DNA of 64,000 nucleotides, from contig NZ_UAPU01000007.1 of the NCBI RefSeq assembly GCF_900445255.1, positions 124,001-188,000 on the forward strand, in the 5' to 3' direction. This document shows positions 1 to 9,795 of this stretch, one piece after another; the stretch's first letter is position 1, and every line of letters starts with the position of its first letter. The position numbers and the translations under genes were made by a program. The stretch comes from Anaerobiospirillum thomasii (GTDB lineage: Bacteria; Pseudomonadota; Gammaproteobacteria; Enterobacterales; Succinivibrionaceae). Under the pieces are notes generated by a model. That model was given only the letters and a program-made list of their open reading frames with translations, was not told where the DNA came from and did not search any database.

Positions 1-730
1 TAATGGTGTCAATCTGACGGTAAAGCTCTGAGCTGTCCTCGGCTGCACCTGAGATAATAAGAGGGGTTCTGGCCTCATCGATAAGTACAGAGTCAACCTC
101 GTCAACAAGAGCATAATATAAAGGTCTCTGAACTCTCTGCTCTTTGGCATAGGCCATATTGTCACGCAGATAGTCAAAGCCAAACTCATTATTGGTACCG
201 TAGGTTACATCACAGGCATAGGCTGCACGCTTTTGCTCTGGATCCATTCCTGGAATATTGCATCCTACTGTCATACCTAAGAAGGTATAGAATGGACGGC
301 TCCAGTCACTGTCACGTCTTGCCAGATAGTCATTTACTGTAACAACATGTACACCCTTTTCTGTAAGAGCATTTAAGTAGCAAGGCAGTAAAGCGGTGAG
401 GGTTTTACCTTCACCTGTCTTCATTTCTGCAATCTGTTTTTCATTTAAAACCATGCCACCCATAAGCTGTACATCAAATGGTCTTAAACCAAGTGTACGT
501 ACAGAAGCCTCACGGGCTGCTGCAAAAACCTCAGGCAGCAGTGACTCAAGTGTTGCACCCTGTGAGATTTTCTCTTTAAATTCTTTGGTCAGATTAATAA
601 AATCGCTATCCTGCAGTGCCTGATACTTTGGCTCAAGTTCATTTATCTGCTTAACTATCTTATTAAGCTTGCGGAGGGTCCTTTGATTGCTACTACCTAT
701 AATCTTGGTAACTAGAGTGGTTAAAAACAT
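1..730 (-). CDS. secA: SecA preprotein translocase ATPase, N-terminal part (gene runs off the left edge)
   Basis: SecA is the cytoplasmic ATPase that drives unfolded preproteins through SecYEG. About 243 codons are present, from the ATG at 730; the 3' part lies outside the window. The first nucleotide-binding domain shows Walker A MKTGEGKT at residues 103-110, almost the same position as in E. coli SecA. It is followed by [28 protein letters not shown] and the [15 protein letters not shown] segment containing the DEAD-like box. Length and order match the family up to the cut. The four tRNA-Gly genes lie upstream on the same strand with about 200 bases between. Identification is certain; only completeness is unknown. 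Confidence 0.97.
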   Translation of the reverse strand, partial: MFLTTLVTKIIGSSNQRTLRKLNKIVKQINELEPKYQALQDSDFINLTKEFKEKISQGATLESLLPEVFAAAREASVRTLGLRPFDVQLMGGMVLNEKQIAEMKTGEGKTLTALLPCYLNALTEKGVHVVTVNDYLARRDSDWSRPFYTFLGMTVGCNIPGMDPEQKRAAYACDVTYGTNNEFGFDYLRDNMAYAKEQRVQRPLYYALVDEVDSVLIDEARTPLIISGAAEDSSELYRQIDTI

Positions 731-927
731 ATTGTTATCACTATCTGCTTTAATATTCTGAAAATCTAATATTAGCTGATATCACCAGCTTAAATAAACA
801 TAAGCGTTAATCTAACACAATTTATGACTTAATTCATCAATTAATTAAGCTAAGACAGTGCTTTGGAAAAGATAGAAAAGTGATGTTGCAGAAAAAATAA
901 AAGCAGTCTGAAACTGCCTTTGAGATT

Positions 928-1003
928 TGGAGCGGGAAACGAGGTTCGAACTCGCGACCCTAACCATGGCAAGGTTATGCTCTACCAACTGAGCTATTCC
1001 CGC
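928..1003 (-). tRNA. glyV: tRNA-Gly (GCC), copy 4 in transcription order
   Basis: Read on the minus strand this is a 76-nt cloverleaf: GCGGGAA acceptor arm, D-arm GCTCAGTTGGTAGAGC, anticodon stem TAACC/GGTTA around loop TTGCCAT (anticodon GCC), T-arm with GTTCGAA, and an encoded 3' CCA. It closely resembles E. coli tRNA-Gly(GCC). The symbol is by analogy. Confidence 0.96.
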
Positions 1004-1034
1004 ATCCTGTGCATTTATCATTTCCAGTTTTATC

Positions 1035-1110
1035 TGGAGCGGGAAACGAGGTTCGAACTCGCGACCCTAACCATGGCAAGGTTATGCTCTACCAACTGAG
1101 CTATTCCCGC
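1035..1110 (-). tRNA. glyV: tRNA-Gly (GCC), copy 3
   Basis: Same 76-nt sequence as the neighbouring copies, with encoded CCA and anticodon GCC. A 31-nt spacer (1004-1034) separates it from the copy at 928. This spacer is nearly identical to the one at 1213-1243, which points to a two-gene unit having been duplicated. Confidence 0.96.
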
Positions 1111-1136
1111 AATGATAAATACGTTAAATTTTAGTT

Positions 1137-1212
1137 TGGAGCGGGAAACGAGGTTCGAACTCGCGACCCTAACCATGGCAAGGTTATGCTCTACCAACTG
1201 AGCTATTCCCGC
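1137..1212 (-). tRNA. glyV: tRNA-Gly (GCC), copy 2
   Basis: Same cloverleaf, with anticodon GCC and encoded CCA. The 26-nt spacer at 1111-1136 begins with AATGATAAAT, as does the sequence upstream of the copy at 1244. Confidence 0.96.
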
Positions 1213-1243
1213 ATCCGTTGCATTTATCATTTCCAGTTTTATC

Positions 1244-1319
1244 TGGAGCGGGAAACGAGGTTCGAACTCGCGACCCTAACCATGGCAAGGTTATGCTCTA
1301 CCAACTGAGCTATTCCCGC
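1244..1319 (-). tRNA. glyV: tRNA-Gly (GCC), copy 1 (promoter-proximal)
   Basis: Same 76-nt cloverleaf. It is the first gene of the four-gene cluster and lies about 72 nt downstream of the start site predicted from the promoter at 1398-1425. All four tRNAs probably come from one processed precursor. Confidence 0.96.
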
Positions 1320-1989
1320 AATGATAAATACTATTACTTATCTCAAAGAGACTGAAATCAAACATATTTTCAGAGCTCTTCAAATCAAGTGCATGCCATT
1401 ATAATTAAATTTTTCGCTTTTGCAAGTTATTTTTTACAAAAATTTTACACAAAATCAGCTATGTCTTTGAAAATTAAACATTTTTAATGTAAATATACTC
1501 ACTTTATGAAAATGCTGTGTACATAATAAGATAAGATCATAAGCCATACCCCCTGCCGCCTTTATCTTACTGAGTATCAGGCCGCTGTACAATATAAAGC
1601 CTACATGAAAGATCTCTGTCTTAAGCTTTTCTGTGTCTTATTCATTTTGTCTGCTATCTTTTAAATAGCTTTAATAGAGTCACGCACTGTTCCATCTGCT
1701 GTGCTTTCTGTACAGACAGATAATACTGCATCTTTTGCTGGTTTCAGAACATTTTGAACTATATTTAAACTATTGCGCAACACGCAGCTGCAAGCTTATA
1801 AATATATTAAGTACATATACTTTTTTTATGTGCAGTTTTTCAATATTTGTGCGCTTCTTTCACTCTAAGTTTTATATAAGAAAAGAGAGCTAAACTTACC
1901 ACCATAGACATAAAACAACAGTATTTATGCAAGGTTTAGCAATTTTGCTGTATACTTTGTAGCGTTTTTTTGCAAGGAAAGTTAAATAT
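1320..1989. other. Intergenic stretch between the tRNA cluster and psd
   Basis: AT-rich DNA between divergent units. It holds the tRNA promoter listed separately. I see no coding sequence with family similarity, no RNA gene and no repeat in 1430-1980. A TATACT at about 1949 is a possible psd -10 box, but no convincing -35 accompanies it. Confidence 0.5.
1398..1425 (-). promoter_or_regulatory. Sigma70-type promoter for the tRNA-Gly cluster
   Basis: On the minus strand TTGCAA (-35, 1420-1425) is followed after 16 bases by a perfect TATAAT (-10, 1398-1403). Transcription would start near 1391 and read into the first tRNA at 1319. Confidence 0.6.
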
Positions 1990-2892
1990 ATGCCAGTTAT
2001 CAACAAACTTCTTGAGCTTACAGAGACAGTGACTCCACTCTCTACCCTGACCTCACTGTCAGCCAAACTTACTGAAAAACCATTAGGTTCATTTACACAG
2101 TTTTTAATCAGACAGTTTATCAAGTCCTTTAATATCAACTTAGAAGAGATAGAGAATAAAGATCTCTCCTCATATAAAACCTTTAATGATTTTTTTACAA
2201 GAAAACTTGCCGAAGGTCAAAGACCTCTTGATGAAAAGGCCATTGCCGTGTCACCTGTTGATGGTACTGTAGGTCAGGCAGGCGATATCAAGGCAGGCCG
2301 CCTAATGCAGGCTAAAGGTATTGACTACTCACTCAAGGCCCTGGTAGGAGGCTCTGCCAAGGACGAGGAGCTTTTTAGAGAAGGTCTGTTTGCCTGTATC
2401 TATCTGTCACCTTCAAACTATCACAGAATTCATATGCCTGTTGACGGTGAGCTTGTCAAAACCATACATATACCAGGCAAGCACTTTCCTGTAGGCACAT
2501 CCAATATAAATCATCTTGAGCAGCTTTACACCAAGAATGAAAGACTGGTGTGCATATTCAAGACTGCACATGGCTATTTAGGTGTGGTTATGGTAGGCGC
2601 TGCCCTTGTAGGCTCAATTGCCACTCCATGGTCTGGCACCATTAAAAGACGCAAGGATATTTTAGCTGAGACCTTTACAGACAAGCACTTTAAAAAAGGT
2701 GATGAAATAGGTCTGTTTAAATACGGCTCAACCGTTGTATGTCTGTTCTCAGCAGATTTTGGCTCTATAGATGATATGTTTGTAGAAGGTTATGCTGTAA
2801 AGATGGGTCAGAGCATGATTGTGCCAGGTCCTAGTGATGATAACAGTCTTGATGAAGGCAAGGATGAAGGCAGCTGCCCTCTTAAGAGCTAA
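1990..2892 (+). CDS. psd: Phosphatidylserine decarboxylase proenzyme
   Basis: Converts phosphatidylserine to phosphatidylethanolamine at the inner membrane. The 300-aa proenzyme is a little shorter than E. coli Psd (322 aa). The self-cleavage and pyruvoyl site is the LGST-like motif YGST at residues 245-248, with Ser247 becoming the pyruvoyl group of the alpha chain. The family catalytic residues appear as Asp91 in SPVDGTVG and His145/His148 in SNYHRIHMP. An intrinsic terminator follows 20 bases after the stop, so it is monocistronic or the last gene of its unit. frdABCD lies downstream; psd and frd are also chromosomal neighbours in E. coli. Confidence 0.95.
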   Translation: MPVINKLLELTETVTPLSTLTSLSAKLTEKPLGSFTQFLIRQFIKSFNINLEEIENKDLSSYKTFNDFFTRKLAEGQRPLDEKAIAVSPVDGTVGQAGDIKAGRLMQAKGIDYSLKALVGGSAKDEELFREGLFACIYLSPSNYHRIHMPVDGELVKTIHIPGKHFPVGTSNINHLEQLYTKNERLVCIFKTAHGYLGVVMVGAALVGSIATPWSGTIKRRKDILAETFTDKHFKKGDEIGLFKYGSTVVCLFSADFGSIDDMFVEGYAVKMGQSMIVPGPSDDNSLDEGKDEGSCPLKS

Positions 2893-3359
2893 AGGCATAT
2901 ATTTATTAACATACAGGATGGCACTGCCATCCTGTTTTAATCTGCAGGCAGAAAAAACTGTACAGCAGGCGCAAATAATGAGCATGCAGACAAAATTAAA
3001 ATCCTGTAAAAAAATATGGAGAAAATGCGTATCATGTGAAAAAAATGATCTGAATCACACTTCTTTTATCTGTCTGATGTGAATAATTTTTACATTTATC
3101 CTTAATCAGCGCTTTACTAAAACTCCATGTTTAAGCCTGCCGTTACCCTAATCATCCTCTAAAATTAACCAGAATCTGACGCTGCAAGTGCCGTTTTAGT
3201 GCACTTTTATTAATTATTAATTTATTGCAATGTAAAACTTTTTTTAAAAAATAAAACTAATATCTCAATAATTATTTTCAATTTTCTGATATATTTATAG
3301 TGTTTATTTTGCTAATCGGTAATTCAATTTTTATCCCTACCGAAGCTTAGGAGATTCAC
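2893..3359. other. psd-frdA intergenic region
   Basis: Contains the psd terminator, then AT-rich DNA that should hold the frd promoter. I searched for FNR (TTGAT-N4-ATCAA) and CRP (TGTGA-N6-TCACA) sites and found no good match. TATAGT at 3296-3301 is a possible -10 without a clear -35. No gene is visible. Confidence 0.4.
2913..2938 (+). terminator. Intrinsic terminator after psd
   Basis: Nine-base-pair stem ACAGGATGG/CCATCCTGT with a 5-nt loop, followed by TTTT. Confidence 0.8.
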
Positions 3360-5171
3360 GTGGAAAAAATTCAAACTGACGTTGCAATCGTAGGTGCTGG
3401 TGGTACTGGATTACGTGCTGCTATTGCTGTAGCACAAGCTGATCCAAAACTGCGCATTGCACTCATTTCCAAAGTTTACCCGATGCGAAGCCACACTGTA
3501 GCTGCAGAAGGTGGCGCAGCCGGTGTTATTAGAGATGATGACTCATATCAGAAACACTTTGAAGATACAGTAGCCGGTGGTGACTGGTTATGTGAGCAGG
3601 ATGTTGTTGAGTACTTCGTACGTCACACAACTGAAGAACTGTTCCAGTTAGAGCACTGGGGCTGCCCATGGAGCCGTAAGGACGACGGTGACGTAAACGT
3701 ACGTCGTTTCGGCGGTATGAAGGTGCCTCGCACATGGTTCGCCGCTGACAAGTCAGGCTTCCATATGCTTCACACCCTGTTCCAGGCATCAATTCAGTTC
3801 CCATCAATCAACCGTTTTGACGAGCACTTCGTGCTTGATCTGCTGGTTGAGGACGGCGTTTGCCGCGGCGTAGTCTGCTACGATCTGCAAAATGGTGTAT
3901 TCCGTCAGATTAATGCCAAGTCTGTAATTATTGCAACTGGCGGTGCCGGTCGTGCCTATGCTTTCAACACCGACGGTGGTATCGTTACCGGTGACGGTAT
4001 TTCACTTGCCTACCGTCATGGCGTGCCTATCCGTGATATGGAGTTCGTTCAGTATCACCCAACCGGCCTCTTAGGCTGCGGTATCTTAATGACCGAGGGT
4101 TGTCGTGGTGAAGGCGGCGTTCTGTACAACAAGGACGGCTACCGTTACCTCCAGGACTACGGTCTAGGCCCTGAGACCCCTGTTGGTCATCCAAAGAACA
4201 AATACATGGAATTAGGTCCACGTGATCGTGTATCCCAGGCATTCTGGCAGGAATCACAGAAAGGCCGCACCATCAAGTATCCATTAGGCGAGGCTGTACA
4301 CCTTGATCTTACCCACTTAGGTGAGAAGTATCTGCACGAGCGTCTCCCAATGATCTGCGAGCTGGCTCAGACCTACTCAGGTGTTGATCCTGTCAAGCAG
4401 CCAATCCCTGTACGTCCAGTTGTTCACTACACCATGGGTGGTATTGAGACTGACGGCCGCACCAAGACCCGTATGGATGGTCTGTATGCTGCAGGTGAGT
4501 GTGCATCAGTTGGTATTCACGGCGCTAACCGTCTTGGCTCCAACTCACTGGTTGAGACCATTGTATTTGGTAAAGTTGCAGGTGATGCTGCTGCAGAGCG
4601 TGCACACGAAATCAATGACTTTGACAGCCCAGAGCTTGATCGTCAGGCAGCAGAAGCTGAGAAACGTGCTCTGTCTATGTTCGATGTCAAGGGCGATGAG
4701 TCACAGTACAAGATCCGTTCTGAAATGGGTGAGTCCATGGAGAAGGGTGTTGGTATCTACCGTGTTGAAGAGACTATGCAGGAAACTCTGGATACCCTCA
4801 AGGTACTGCGCACACGTCTGAAGAATGTTCCATTAACCGACAGAGGTCGTGTATTCAATACTGAGTGGATGAACTTAATCGAGCTTGGCTACACCTTAGA
4901 CTGTGCCGAGACCATGGTTCACTCTGCTATCAACCGTAAAGAGTCACGTGGTTCACACCAACGTCTCGATGGCCCTAACGGCGCATACAAAGAGCGTGAT
5001 GATGCTAAGTTCCTCAAACACACCTTAGCTATCTACAACAAGGAAACTGGTCTGCCAGATATTTCCTACAGCGACGTTAAGATTACTACCTTCCAGCCAG
5101 CCAAGCGTGTATACGGTGCTGAGGCAGAGGCTGCTGAAGCTGCTAAGAAGGCCAAGGAGGCAGATAAATAA
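3360..5171 (+). CDS. frdA: Fumarate reductase flavoprotein subunit FrdA
   Basis: Catalytic subunit of membrane-bound quinol:fumarate reductase, which reduces fumarate to succinate in anaerobic respiration and succinic fermentation. It has 603 residues and uses a GTG start after TAGGAG. The FAD dinucleotide fold is [11 protein letters not shown] (11-21). The covalent-FAD histidine is His45 in [10 protein letters not shown]. Active-site segments [27 protein letters not shown] and [12 protein letters not shown] are all present. The C-terminal tail ends in an Ala/Lys-rich stretch. The stop overlaps the frdB start by one base (TAATG), so the two are translationally coupled. Confidence 0.97.
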   Translation: MEKIQTDVAIVGAGGTGLRAAIAVAQADPKLRIALISKVYPMRSHTVAAEGGAAGVIRDDDSYQKHFEDTVAGGDWLCEQDVVEYFVRHTTEELFQLEHWGCPWSRKDDGDVNVRRFGGMKVPRTWFAADKSGFHMLHTLFQASIQFPSINRFDEHFVLDLLVEDGVCRGVVCYDLQNGVFRQINAKSVIIATGGAGRAYAFNTDGGIVTGDGISLAYRHGVPIRDMEFVQYHPTGLLGCGILMTEGCRGEGGVLYNKDGYRYLQDYGLGPETPVGHPKNKYMELGPRDRVSQAFWQESQKGRTIKYPLGEAVHLDLTHLGEKYLHERLPMICELAQTYSGVDPVKQPIPVRPVVHYTMGGIETDGRTKTRMDGLYAAGECASVGIHGANRLGSNSLVETIVFGKVAGDAAAERAHEINDFDSPELDRQAAEAEKRALSMFDVKGDESQYKIRSEMGESMEKGVGIYRVEETMQETLDTLKVLRTRLKNVPLTDRGRVFNTEWMNLIELGYTLDCAETMVHSAINRKESRGSHQRLDGPNGAYKERDDAKFLKHTLAIYNKETGLPDISYSDVKITTFQPAKRVYGAEAEAAEAAKKAKEADK

Positions 5172-5911
5172 TGGATAAAACTATGAAGATTACAGTCGTT
5201 CGCTACCGCCCGGAGCAGGACGACAAGCCATGGGAGCAGACCTTTGATGTTCCATATATCAATGAGACATCAGTTTTAGAGGCCCTGTTCTACATCAAGG
5301 ATCACTTTGAGCCAAGCCTTTCATTCCGCTGGTCATGCCGTATGGCCGTATGCGGTTCCTGCGGTATGATGGTAAACAATGTACCAAAGCTTGCCTGCAA
5401 GACCTTCCTTCGTGATTACGAAGGCAAGACCATGCGCATTGCCCCACTCGATAACTTCCCTATCGAGCGTGACCTTGTTGTTGATATTTCTGATCTTATT
5501 GAGAAGATTGAGCGCATTAAGCCATACATCATTCCAACTGAGAAGGACAAGAATATGCCTTTAACCAAGGCCTATAAGCAGACTCCTCAGCAGATGGAGG
5601 CCTATCGTCAGTTCGCTCAGTGCATCAACTGTGGCTGTTGCTATGCTGCCTGCCCTCAGTACAAGCTCAACAAAGAGTTCATCGGACCTGCCGCTTTAAC
5701 TCTGCTCTATCGTTACAATATTGACAGCCGTGACGGTGGCAAGAAGTTACGTATGCCATTCCTGAGCCAGGAAGAAGGTGTATGGAGCTGTACATTCGTT
5801 GGCTACTGCTCAGAAGTATGTCCTAAGCATGTAGACCCATCTTCAGCTATTCAGCTTGGCAAGAAGATGAGTGCTACTGATTATGTTATCAGTATGTTTA
5901 AGCCGGAGTAG
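5171..5911 (+). CDS. frdB: Fumarate reductase iron-sulfur subunit FrdB
   Basis: Carries electrons from the membrane quinol site to FrdA. It has 246 residues, as expected. The N-terminal [2Fe-2S] domain has Cys56, Cys61, Cys64 and Cys76. The C-terminal ferredoxin-like domain has [12 protein letters not shown] (Cys151, 154, 157, 161) and [12 protein letters not shown] (Cys207, 213, 217) for the [4Fe-4S] and [3Fe-4S] clusters. This pattern is typical of fumarate reductase. The gene begins on the last base of frdA and ends four bases before frdC. Confidence 0.97.
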   Translation: MDKTMKITVVRYRPEQDDKPWEQTFDVPYINETSVLEALFYIKDHFEPSLSFRWSCRMAVCGSCGMMVNNVPKLACKTFLRDYEGKTMRIAPLDNFPIERDLVVDISDLIEKIERIKPYIIPTEKDKNMPLTKAYKQTPQQMEAYRQFAQCINCGCCYAACPQYKLNKEFIGPAALTLLYRYNIDSRDGGKKLRMPFLSQEEGVWSCTFVGYCSEVCPKHVDPSSAIQLGKKMSATDYVISMFKPE

Positions 5912-5915
5912 TAAT

Positions 5916-6371
5916 ATGAGTCAGACAAATTCATACCGTAAACCTTACAATCCTCCGATTGATAAGACTTGGTGGGCCAAACACCCATTCTACTTCCGTT
6001 ATATGTTACGTGAAGGCACTTCTTTTGCCGCTGTATTTGCAGGTCTTGAGATTATGCTTGGCGTATTTATGTTCGCCCTGTGTGATTTCACTGCCCCTGT
6101 TGCAACAGCTCAGTCAACAGCACCATACCTCTGGTTTGTTCAGGAGTTCCTGGGCAACCCACTGGTTCTGCTGATTAACGTAGCTGTTTTAGGCGCTGCT
6201 CTTTTCCACGCTGTTACATTCTTTGCTCTTATGCCAAAGGCTGTACGCGTATTCATGAACAAGACCACAACCGAGCTTGTTCCTGAGATGATGGTTCAGG
6301 GTGCCCTGTATGCTGCTTTTGGTGGCGCCACTGTAGTTATTCTGGCTTTAGCTTTCTTAACAATGCCTTAA
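5916..6371 (+). CDS. frdC: Fumarate reductase membrane anchor FrdC
   Basis: Membrane subunit that with FrdD binds menaquinol and anchors FrdAB. I start it at ATG 5916 (MSQTNSYRKPYNPPIDKTWW), behind GGAG within the end of frdB. A longer reading from 5871 would overlap frdB and has no support. It has 151 residues against about 131 in E. coli. Three hydrophobic segments can be seen, roughly residues 29-50, 68-92 and 120-148. The motif RYMLREGTS resembles the FrdC N-terminal region. frdD begins 10 bases after the stop. Confidence 0.93.
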   Translation: MSQTNSYRKPYNPPIDKTWWAKHPFYFRYMLREGTSFAAVFAGLEIMLGVFMFALCDFTAPVATAQSTAPYLWFVQEFLGNPLVLLINVAVLGAALFHAVTFFALMPKAVRVFMNKTTTELVPEMMVQGALYAAFGGATVVILALAFLTMP

Positions 6372-6381
6372 GGAGATTTTT

Positions 6382-6753
6382 ATGCATCAACCACGTTCAG
6401 ACGAACCAATTTACTGGTTATTATTCGGTGCTGGTGGCATGGTCCTAGGCATCGTTTTCCCAGCAGTTTTAATTCTGCTGTTAGTTGCAGGTCTCAGCTC
6501 ACCTGATGTACAGACCGGTCTTTTAAGCTTTGAGCATGTCAAAGGCATGCTTGGCAACTGGTTTGTATCACTTGTGATCTTTGCCTGCACCATGTTACTG
6601 TTCTGGCACTGCTTCCACCGTATCTATCATGCTCTGCATGACTTTGGTATACGTGTGACCAAGCTGCACTGGTTCGTTTTATACGGATCCTGCGCTGCCT
6701 TATCATTCATGGCTTTAGGCTTCCACTTATTTGCCTATGTTAAAGCCTGCTAA
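6382..6753 (+). CDS. frdD: Fumarate reductase membrane anchor FrdD
   Basis: Second membrane anchor of quinol:fumarate reductase, 123 residues (E. coli 119). It starts behind AAGGAG. Three hydrophobic helices are visible, including WLLFGAGGMVLGIVFPAV, FVSLVIFACTMLLFWHCFHRIYH and a final helix ending FHLFAYVKAC. MHQPRSDEPIYWLLFGAGG matches the FrdD family start. A strong terminator 30 bases downstream closes the operon. Confidence 0.95.
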   Translation: MHQPRSDEPIYWLLFGAGGMVLGIVFPAVLILLLVAGLSSPDVQTGLLSFEHVKGMLGNWFVSLVIFACTMLLFWHCFHRIYHALHDFGIRVTKLHWFVLYGSCAALSFMALGFHLFAYVKAC

Positions 6754-6782
6754 TTTGACGTAGTCATTTTTTGACCTCCCGC

Positions 6783-6814
6783 AAGGGCTGAGAAATCAGC
6801 CCTTTTTCTTTTTT
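6783..6814 (+). terminator. Intrinsic terminator of frdABCD
   Basis: Nine-base-pair stem AAGGGCTGA/TCAGCCCTT with a GAAA tetraloop, followed by a T-rich run. Confidence 0.9.
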
Positions 6815-6975
6815 AAAAAGCGAATAATATTTATCAAATATGCCCACAAAAATGCGAAGTACTGCGCAGATTTTTGATATAATCATCACCGAAATAAAAA
6901 TAATAAAGTAGCTTTAATAAGTCCTGACAAATCATATCAGGCAGGACCCCACAATAGTATTTTGAGGTTACAACA

Positions 6976-8403
6976 GTGACAAAGAAAACCAAAATGGTCT
7001 GCACCATTGGACCAAAATCTGAGAACAAAGAAGTCCTTACTTCCCTATTAAATGCCGGCATGAACGTAATGCGTCTTAACTTCTCCCACGGAGATTTTCA
7101 AGAGCATGGCTACAGAATTGACAATTTAGAGAGCATCATGCAGGAAACCGGCAAAGTATTTGCTGTACTGCTTGATACCAGAGGCCCTGAAATCCGTACT
7201 GGTACTCTTGAGGGCGGTCAGGACATTCAGCTTGTAACTGGTCAGAAAATCACTATCACCACCGACATGTCTACTGTAGGCAACCGAGAGATCATTGCTG
7301 TCAACTACAAGAACTTTGCTGTAGATATAGAAGTTGGTGATACTGTACTGCTCGATGACGGTCTTATTGCTCTTAAGGTTCTGTCAAAGACCGACACCAC
7401 CGTCTTTACCGAGGTATTAAACAACGGTATGTTAGGTGAGAAAAAAGGCGTTAACCTGCCAAATACTCACATCACCATGCCATTCCTCTCAGAGCACGAC
7501 AAGAAAGATCTGCTCTTTGGTATTGAGCGCAAGGTTGACTTCGTTGCAGCCTCATTCACCAGAAACCGTCGCGACGTCATGGACGTACGTGAGTTCTTAA
7601 ATGCCAACGGCGGTGAAGAGATTCAGATCATTGCCAAGATTGAGAATCAGGAAGGTCTTGATAACTTTGAGGACATCTTAGAAGTTGCCGATGGTATCAT
7701 GGTGGCCCGTGGTGATCTTGGTGTAGAGATCCCAGCTCAGGAAGTTATTTTCGCCCAGAAGCATATGGTTCACCGTTGCAATGAGGTTGGCAAGTTTGTT
7801 ATCACAGCCACTCAGATGCTTGATTCTATGATCAAGAACCCACGTCCTACCCGTGCCGAGGCCGGTGACGTTGCCAATGCTATTTTAGACGGTACTGATG
7901 CAGTTATGTTATCAGGCGAGTCAGCCAAGGGTAAATATCCTTTAGAGGCTGTAACAACCATGTCAGCCATCTGCTCACGCACTGACAGAGAAGTAAACCC
8001 TCGCTACCACAATCTTGACTGCTCATGTGCCACAGAATTCGAGGTTTCTGTAACTGATGCTGTATGTAAGAGTGCAGTTGAGGCCTCAGAGGTCTTAAAG
8101 TCACCTCTTATCGTAGTTGCCACAGAGCATGGCAATTCACCACGTGCTATCCGCAAGTTCTTCCCTAACTGCCACATCCTGGCTTTAACTCCACACATGA
8201 GAACAGCCCGTCAGCTATGCATTGTCCGTGGCGTTACTCCTAAGCTTGTTGATAGAATCAGCTCAACTGACGAGTTCTTTGAGCTTGGTAAGAAGCTGGC
8301 TATTGAGACCGGTCTTGCCAAGGCAGGTGACAACATTGTGCTGGTAAACGGCGCCCTGGTTCCATCAGGCACCACCAACACCCTATCAGTACACACAATC
8401 TAA
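6976..8403 (+). CDS. pykF: Pyruvate kinase, PykF (type I) class
   Basis: Transfers phosphate from phosphoenolpyruvate to ADP in the last step of glycolysis. The 475-aa protein starts with GTG behind GAGG. It begins [15 protein letters not shown], like E. coli PykF. Active-site blocks [23 protein letters not shown], the metal-binding [24 protein letters not shown] and TATQMLDSM, and [22 protein letters not shown] are present. The C-terminal allosteric domain is complete. It has its own terminator, so the unit is probably monocistronic. A -10/-35 pair was not resolved in 6815-6975. Confidence 0.96.
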   Translation: MTKKTKMVCTIGPKSENKEVLTSLLNAGMNVMRLNFSHGDFQEHGYRIDNLESIMQETGKVFAVLLDTRGPEIRTGTLEGGQDIQLVTGQKITITTDMSTVGNREIIAVNYKNFAVDIEVGDTVLLDDGLIALKVLSKTDTTVFTEVLNNGMLGEKKGVNLPNTHITMPFLSEHDKKDLLFGIERKVDFVAASFTRNRRDVMDVREFLNANGGEEIQIIAKIENQEGLDNFEDILEVADGIMVARGDLGVEIPAQEVIFAQKHMVHRCNEVGKFVITATQMLDSMIKNPRPTRAEAGDVANAILDGTDAVMLSGESAKGKYPLEAVTTMSAICSRTDREVNPRYHNLDCSCATEFEVSVTDAVCKSAVEASEVLKSPLIVVATEHGNSPRAIRKFFPNCHILALTPHMRTARQLCIVRGVTPKLVDRISSTDEFFELGKKLAIETGLAKAGDNIVLVNGALVPSGTTNTLSVHTI

Positions 8404-8418
8404 TATATACTTTTATGC

Positions 8419-8447
8419 AAAGGCACCAAATGGTGCCTTTTCTTTTT
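8419..8447 (+). terminator. Intrinsic terminator of pykF
   Basis: Nine-base-pair stem AAAGGCACC/GGTGCCTTT with loop AAAT, followed by a T-rich tail. Confidence 0.9.
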
Positions 8448-8572
8448 GTATCTGCATAATTTAAAGACAAAAACCCTATTGTCAGGATTTCTTGCCTCAG
8501 GGGTTTAAAAAAGATGATTTGTATATAAGGTAGGATAGGACAGCCTAAAGACAGGCTGCCTGTTGAGTGTTT

Positions 8573-8995
8573 TTAGCTGCCTTTTTTATCAAGTACAGCC
8601 TGTGCCTTTTGCTTTTCAGACTCTGGTATATTGTCCCATGCCTGTTTAATTGGCAGCAGCAGCTCAATCACCTCATCAATAGGTGCAACATCAAGCTTGA
8701 CTGAGGCTGAGGTTAAAAGCTCCTTCATATAGTCATAAAGGGCATACATTCTCTGAGCCAGCTCAGGATCCTGCTTGTCATCAAGTGACATCTGCAGACC
8801 ATTTATAATACCTGTGGCTTTGGATATTCTGTCGGCCTTATACTCATAATCCTTGCGTAATATGGCACCTTTAGCCTGAGAGAGCCTTTCAAGCAGTCCC
8901 TCAAACATCATCTGTACCACTCTGTGAGGATCGGCAACAGACAGCTCTGCCTCGAGATTGGTTTTACGATATGCCTTTAGGTTTCTGCCGTACAT
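8573..8995 (-). CDS. fliS: Flagellin export chaperone FliS
   Basis: Cytosolic chaperone that binds the flagellin C-terminus before export. The 140-aa length fits FliS. Family signatures are the N-terminal NLKAYRKTNLEAELSVADPHRVVQMMFEGLLERL segment (the AxPxxLIxMLYDG block of other FliS) and IINGLQMSLD in the third helix. The start follows AAGGAG. Upstream flaG ends in a terminator, so fliS probably has its own promoter; TATAAT on the minus strand near 9033 is a candidate -10. A perfect palindrome ATGTTTTAAAACAT at 9044-9057 lies just upstream. The fliD gene usually found between flaG and fliS is absent here. Confidence 0.9.
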   Translation of the reverse strand: MYGRNLKAYRKTNLEAELSVADPHRVVQMMFEGLLERLSQAKGAILRKDYEYKADRISKATGIINGLQMSLDDKQDPELAQRMYALYDYMKELLTSASVKLDVAPIDEVIELLLPIKQAWDNIPESEKQKAQAVLDKKGS

Positions 8996-9109
8996 TAAGT
9001 GCTCCTTGTCATAAAATAATTTTGTATATTATATAATGACACAATGTTTTAAAACATCATTATTTCTGAAAAAACAGTTAAATTTTACTATAAATCTTAG
9101 CTTCAGGTG

Positions 9110-9138
9110 AAAAAAAAGCTGTAGTTTATAACTACAGC
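9110..9138 (-). terminator. Intrinsic terminator after flaG
   Basis: On the minus strand GCTGTAGTT/AACTACAGC forms a 9-bp stem followed by eight T. Confidence 0.88.
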
Positions 9139-9156
9139 CTTTATTTTTTCTTAGGT

Positions 9157-9717
9157 CTATACAAGATTATCGAATATAAGACCCTTGAGCAATTCCTTAT
9201 TGTCCTTTGTATCCTTGTCAACTTTTGACTCAAAGGATTCCTGCAGCTTACTCATAGCCTTGGCCATACGTACAAATTCCTCTGAAGGAATCTGTCTTAC
9301 TACATCATCTGTGGCCTTGTCTTTAACAGAAATTAAAGTTCTGTTATTTAGATCCTTGTCAATCTTGAATGATAGACCAATCTGCTTTAATGAGAGCTTT
9401 TCAATCAGCTCTTTTGCTTTTTCAAGACTTTCCTTGTTCTCTTCAGCAGCAAGCTTTGCAGCTTCCTTCTTATCTTTTATTGCCTTTTCAGGATCTTTTT
9501 TAGATATAGTTGAAGACTCAAGTTCTGCCTGTCTGGCCTCACCCTGCTTAATTATTTTTTCCAATGACATACTCTGAGATCCAATTGGACCTTTAGGAAA
9601 TGCAGGATCCTTAGGTACAGACAGATCATCATTTTTCTGTCTATCGTTAATCACTGATGTCCTATTTGTTGAGCTGTTTATCTTGGTATATGAGCTATCT
9701 AAATTTTGTAATTCCAT
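9157..9717 (-). CDS. flaG: FlaG family flagellar protein
   Basis: FlaG proteins influence filament length and are usually encoded near flagellin genes; the biochemical role is poorly known. It has 186 residues. A polar, low-complexity N-terminal half with a charged coiled-coil-like stretch (about 80-110) is followed by the FlaG domain: IGLSFKIDKDLNNRTLISVKDKATDDVVRQIPSEEFVRMAK (about 121-161) with the hallmark VRQIP-EE. The N-terminal extension is longer than in typical FlaG (about 120 aa). A very good sigma28 promoter lies upstream and an intrinsic terminator follows, so it is expressed alone as a late gene. Confidence 0.85.
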   Translation of the reverse strand: MELQNLDSSYTKINSSTNRTSVINDRQKNDDLSVPKDPAFPKGPIGSQSMSLEKIIKQGEARQAELESSTISKKDPEKAIKDKKEAAKLAAEENKESLEKAKELIEKLSLKQIGLSFKIDKDLNNRTLISVKDKATDDVVRQIPSEEFVRMAKAMSKLQESFESKVDKDTKDNKELLKGLIFDNLV

Positions 9718-9795
9718 AATACCGCCCTCCAGCTGAGGTGCTTTAATAATTTATCTCTCCAATCGCCAAATAATTATATTCAGCGCCTACATGAG

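Noticed and set aside
1030-1230. 66-codon open frame (minus) reading GIAQLVEHNLAMVRVASSNLVSRS twice
   Set aside because: It is a translation of two tRNA-Gly genes, a known kind of false gene.
1896-2138. 80-codon open frame on the minus strand before psd
   Set aside because: Overlaps the psd start region antisense and shows no family similarity or ribosome site.
2749-3082. Open frames on both strands after psd
   Set aside because: They run through the end of psd and its terminator hairpin and have no recognisable protein content.
2940-3359. FNR or CRP site for frd
   Set aside because: Only partial TGTGA matches near 3034-3060 with the wrong spacing and no TTGAT-N4-ATCAA.
9044-9057. ATGTTTTAAAACAT palindrome before fliS as an operator
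   Set aside because: A perfect but AT-only-core palindrome is expected by chance in this DNA and has no second copy; mentioned only under fliS.
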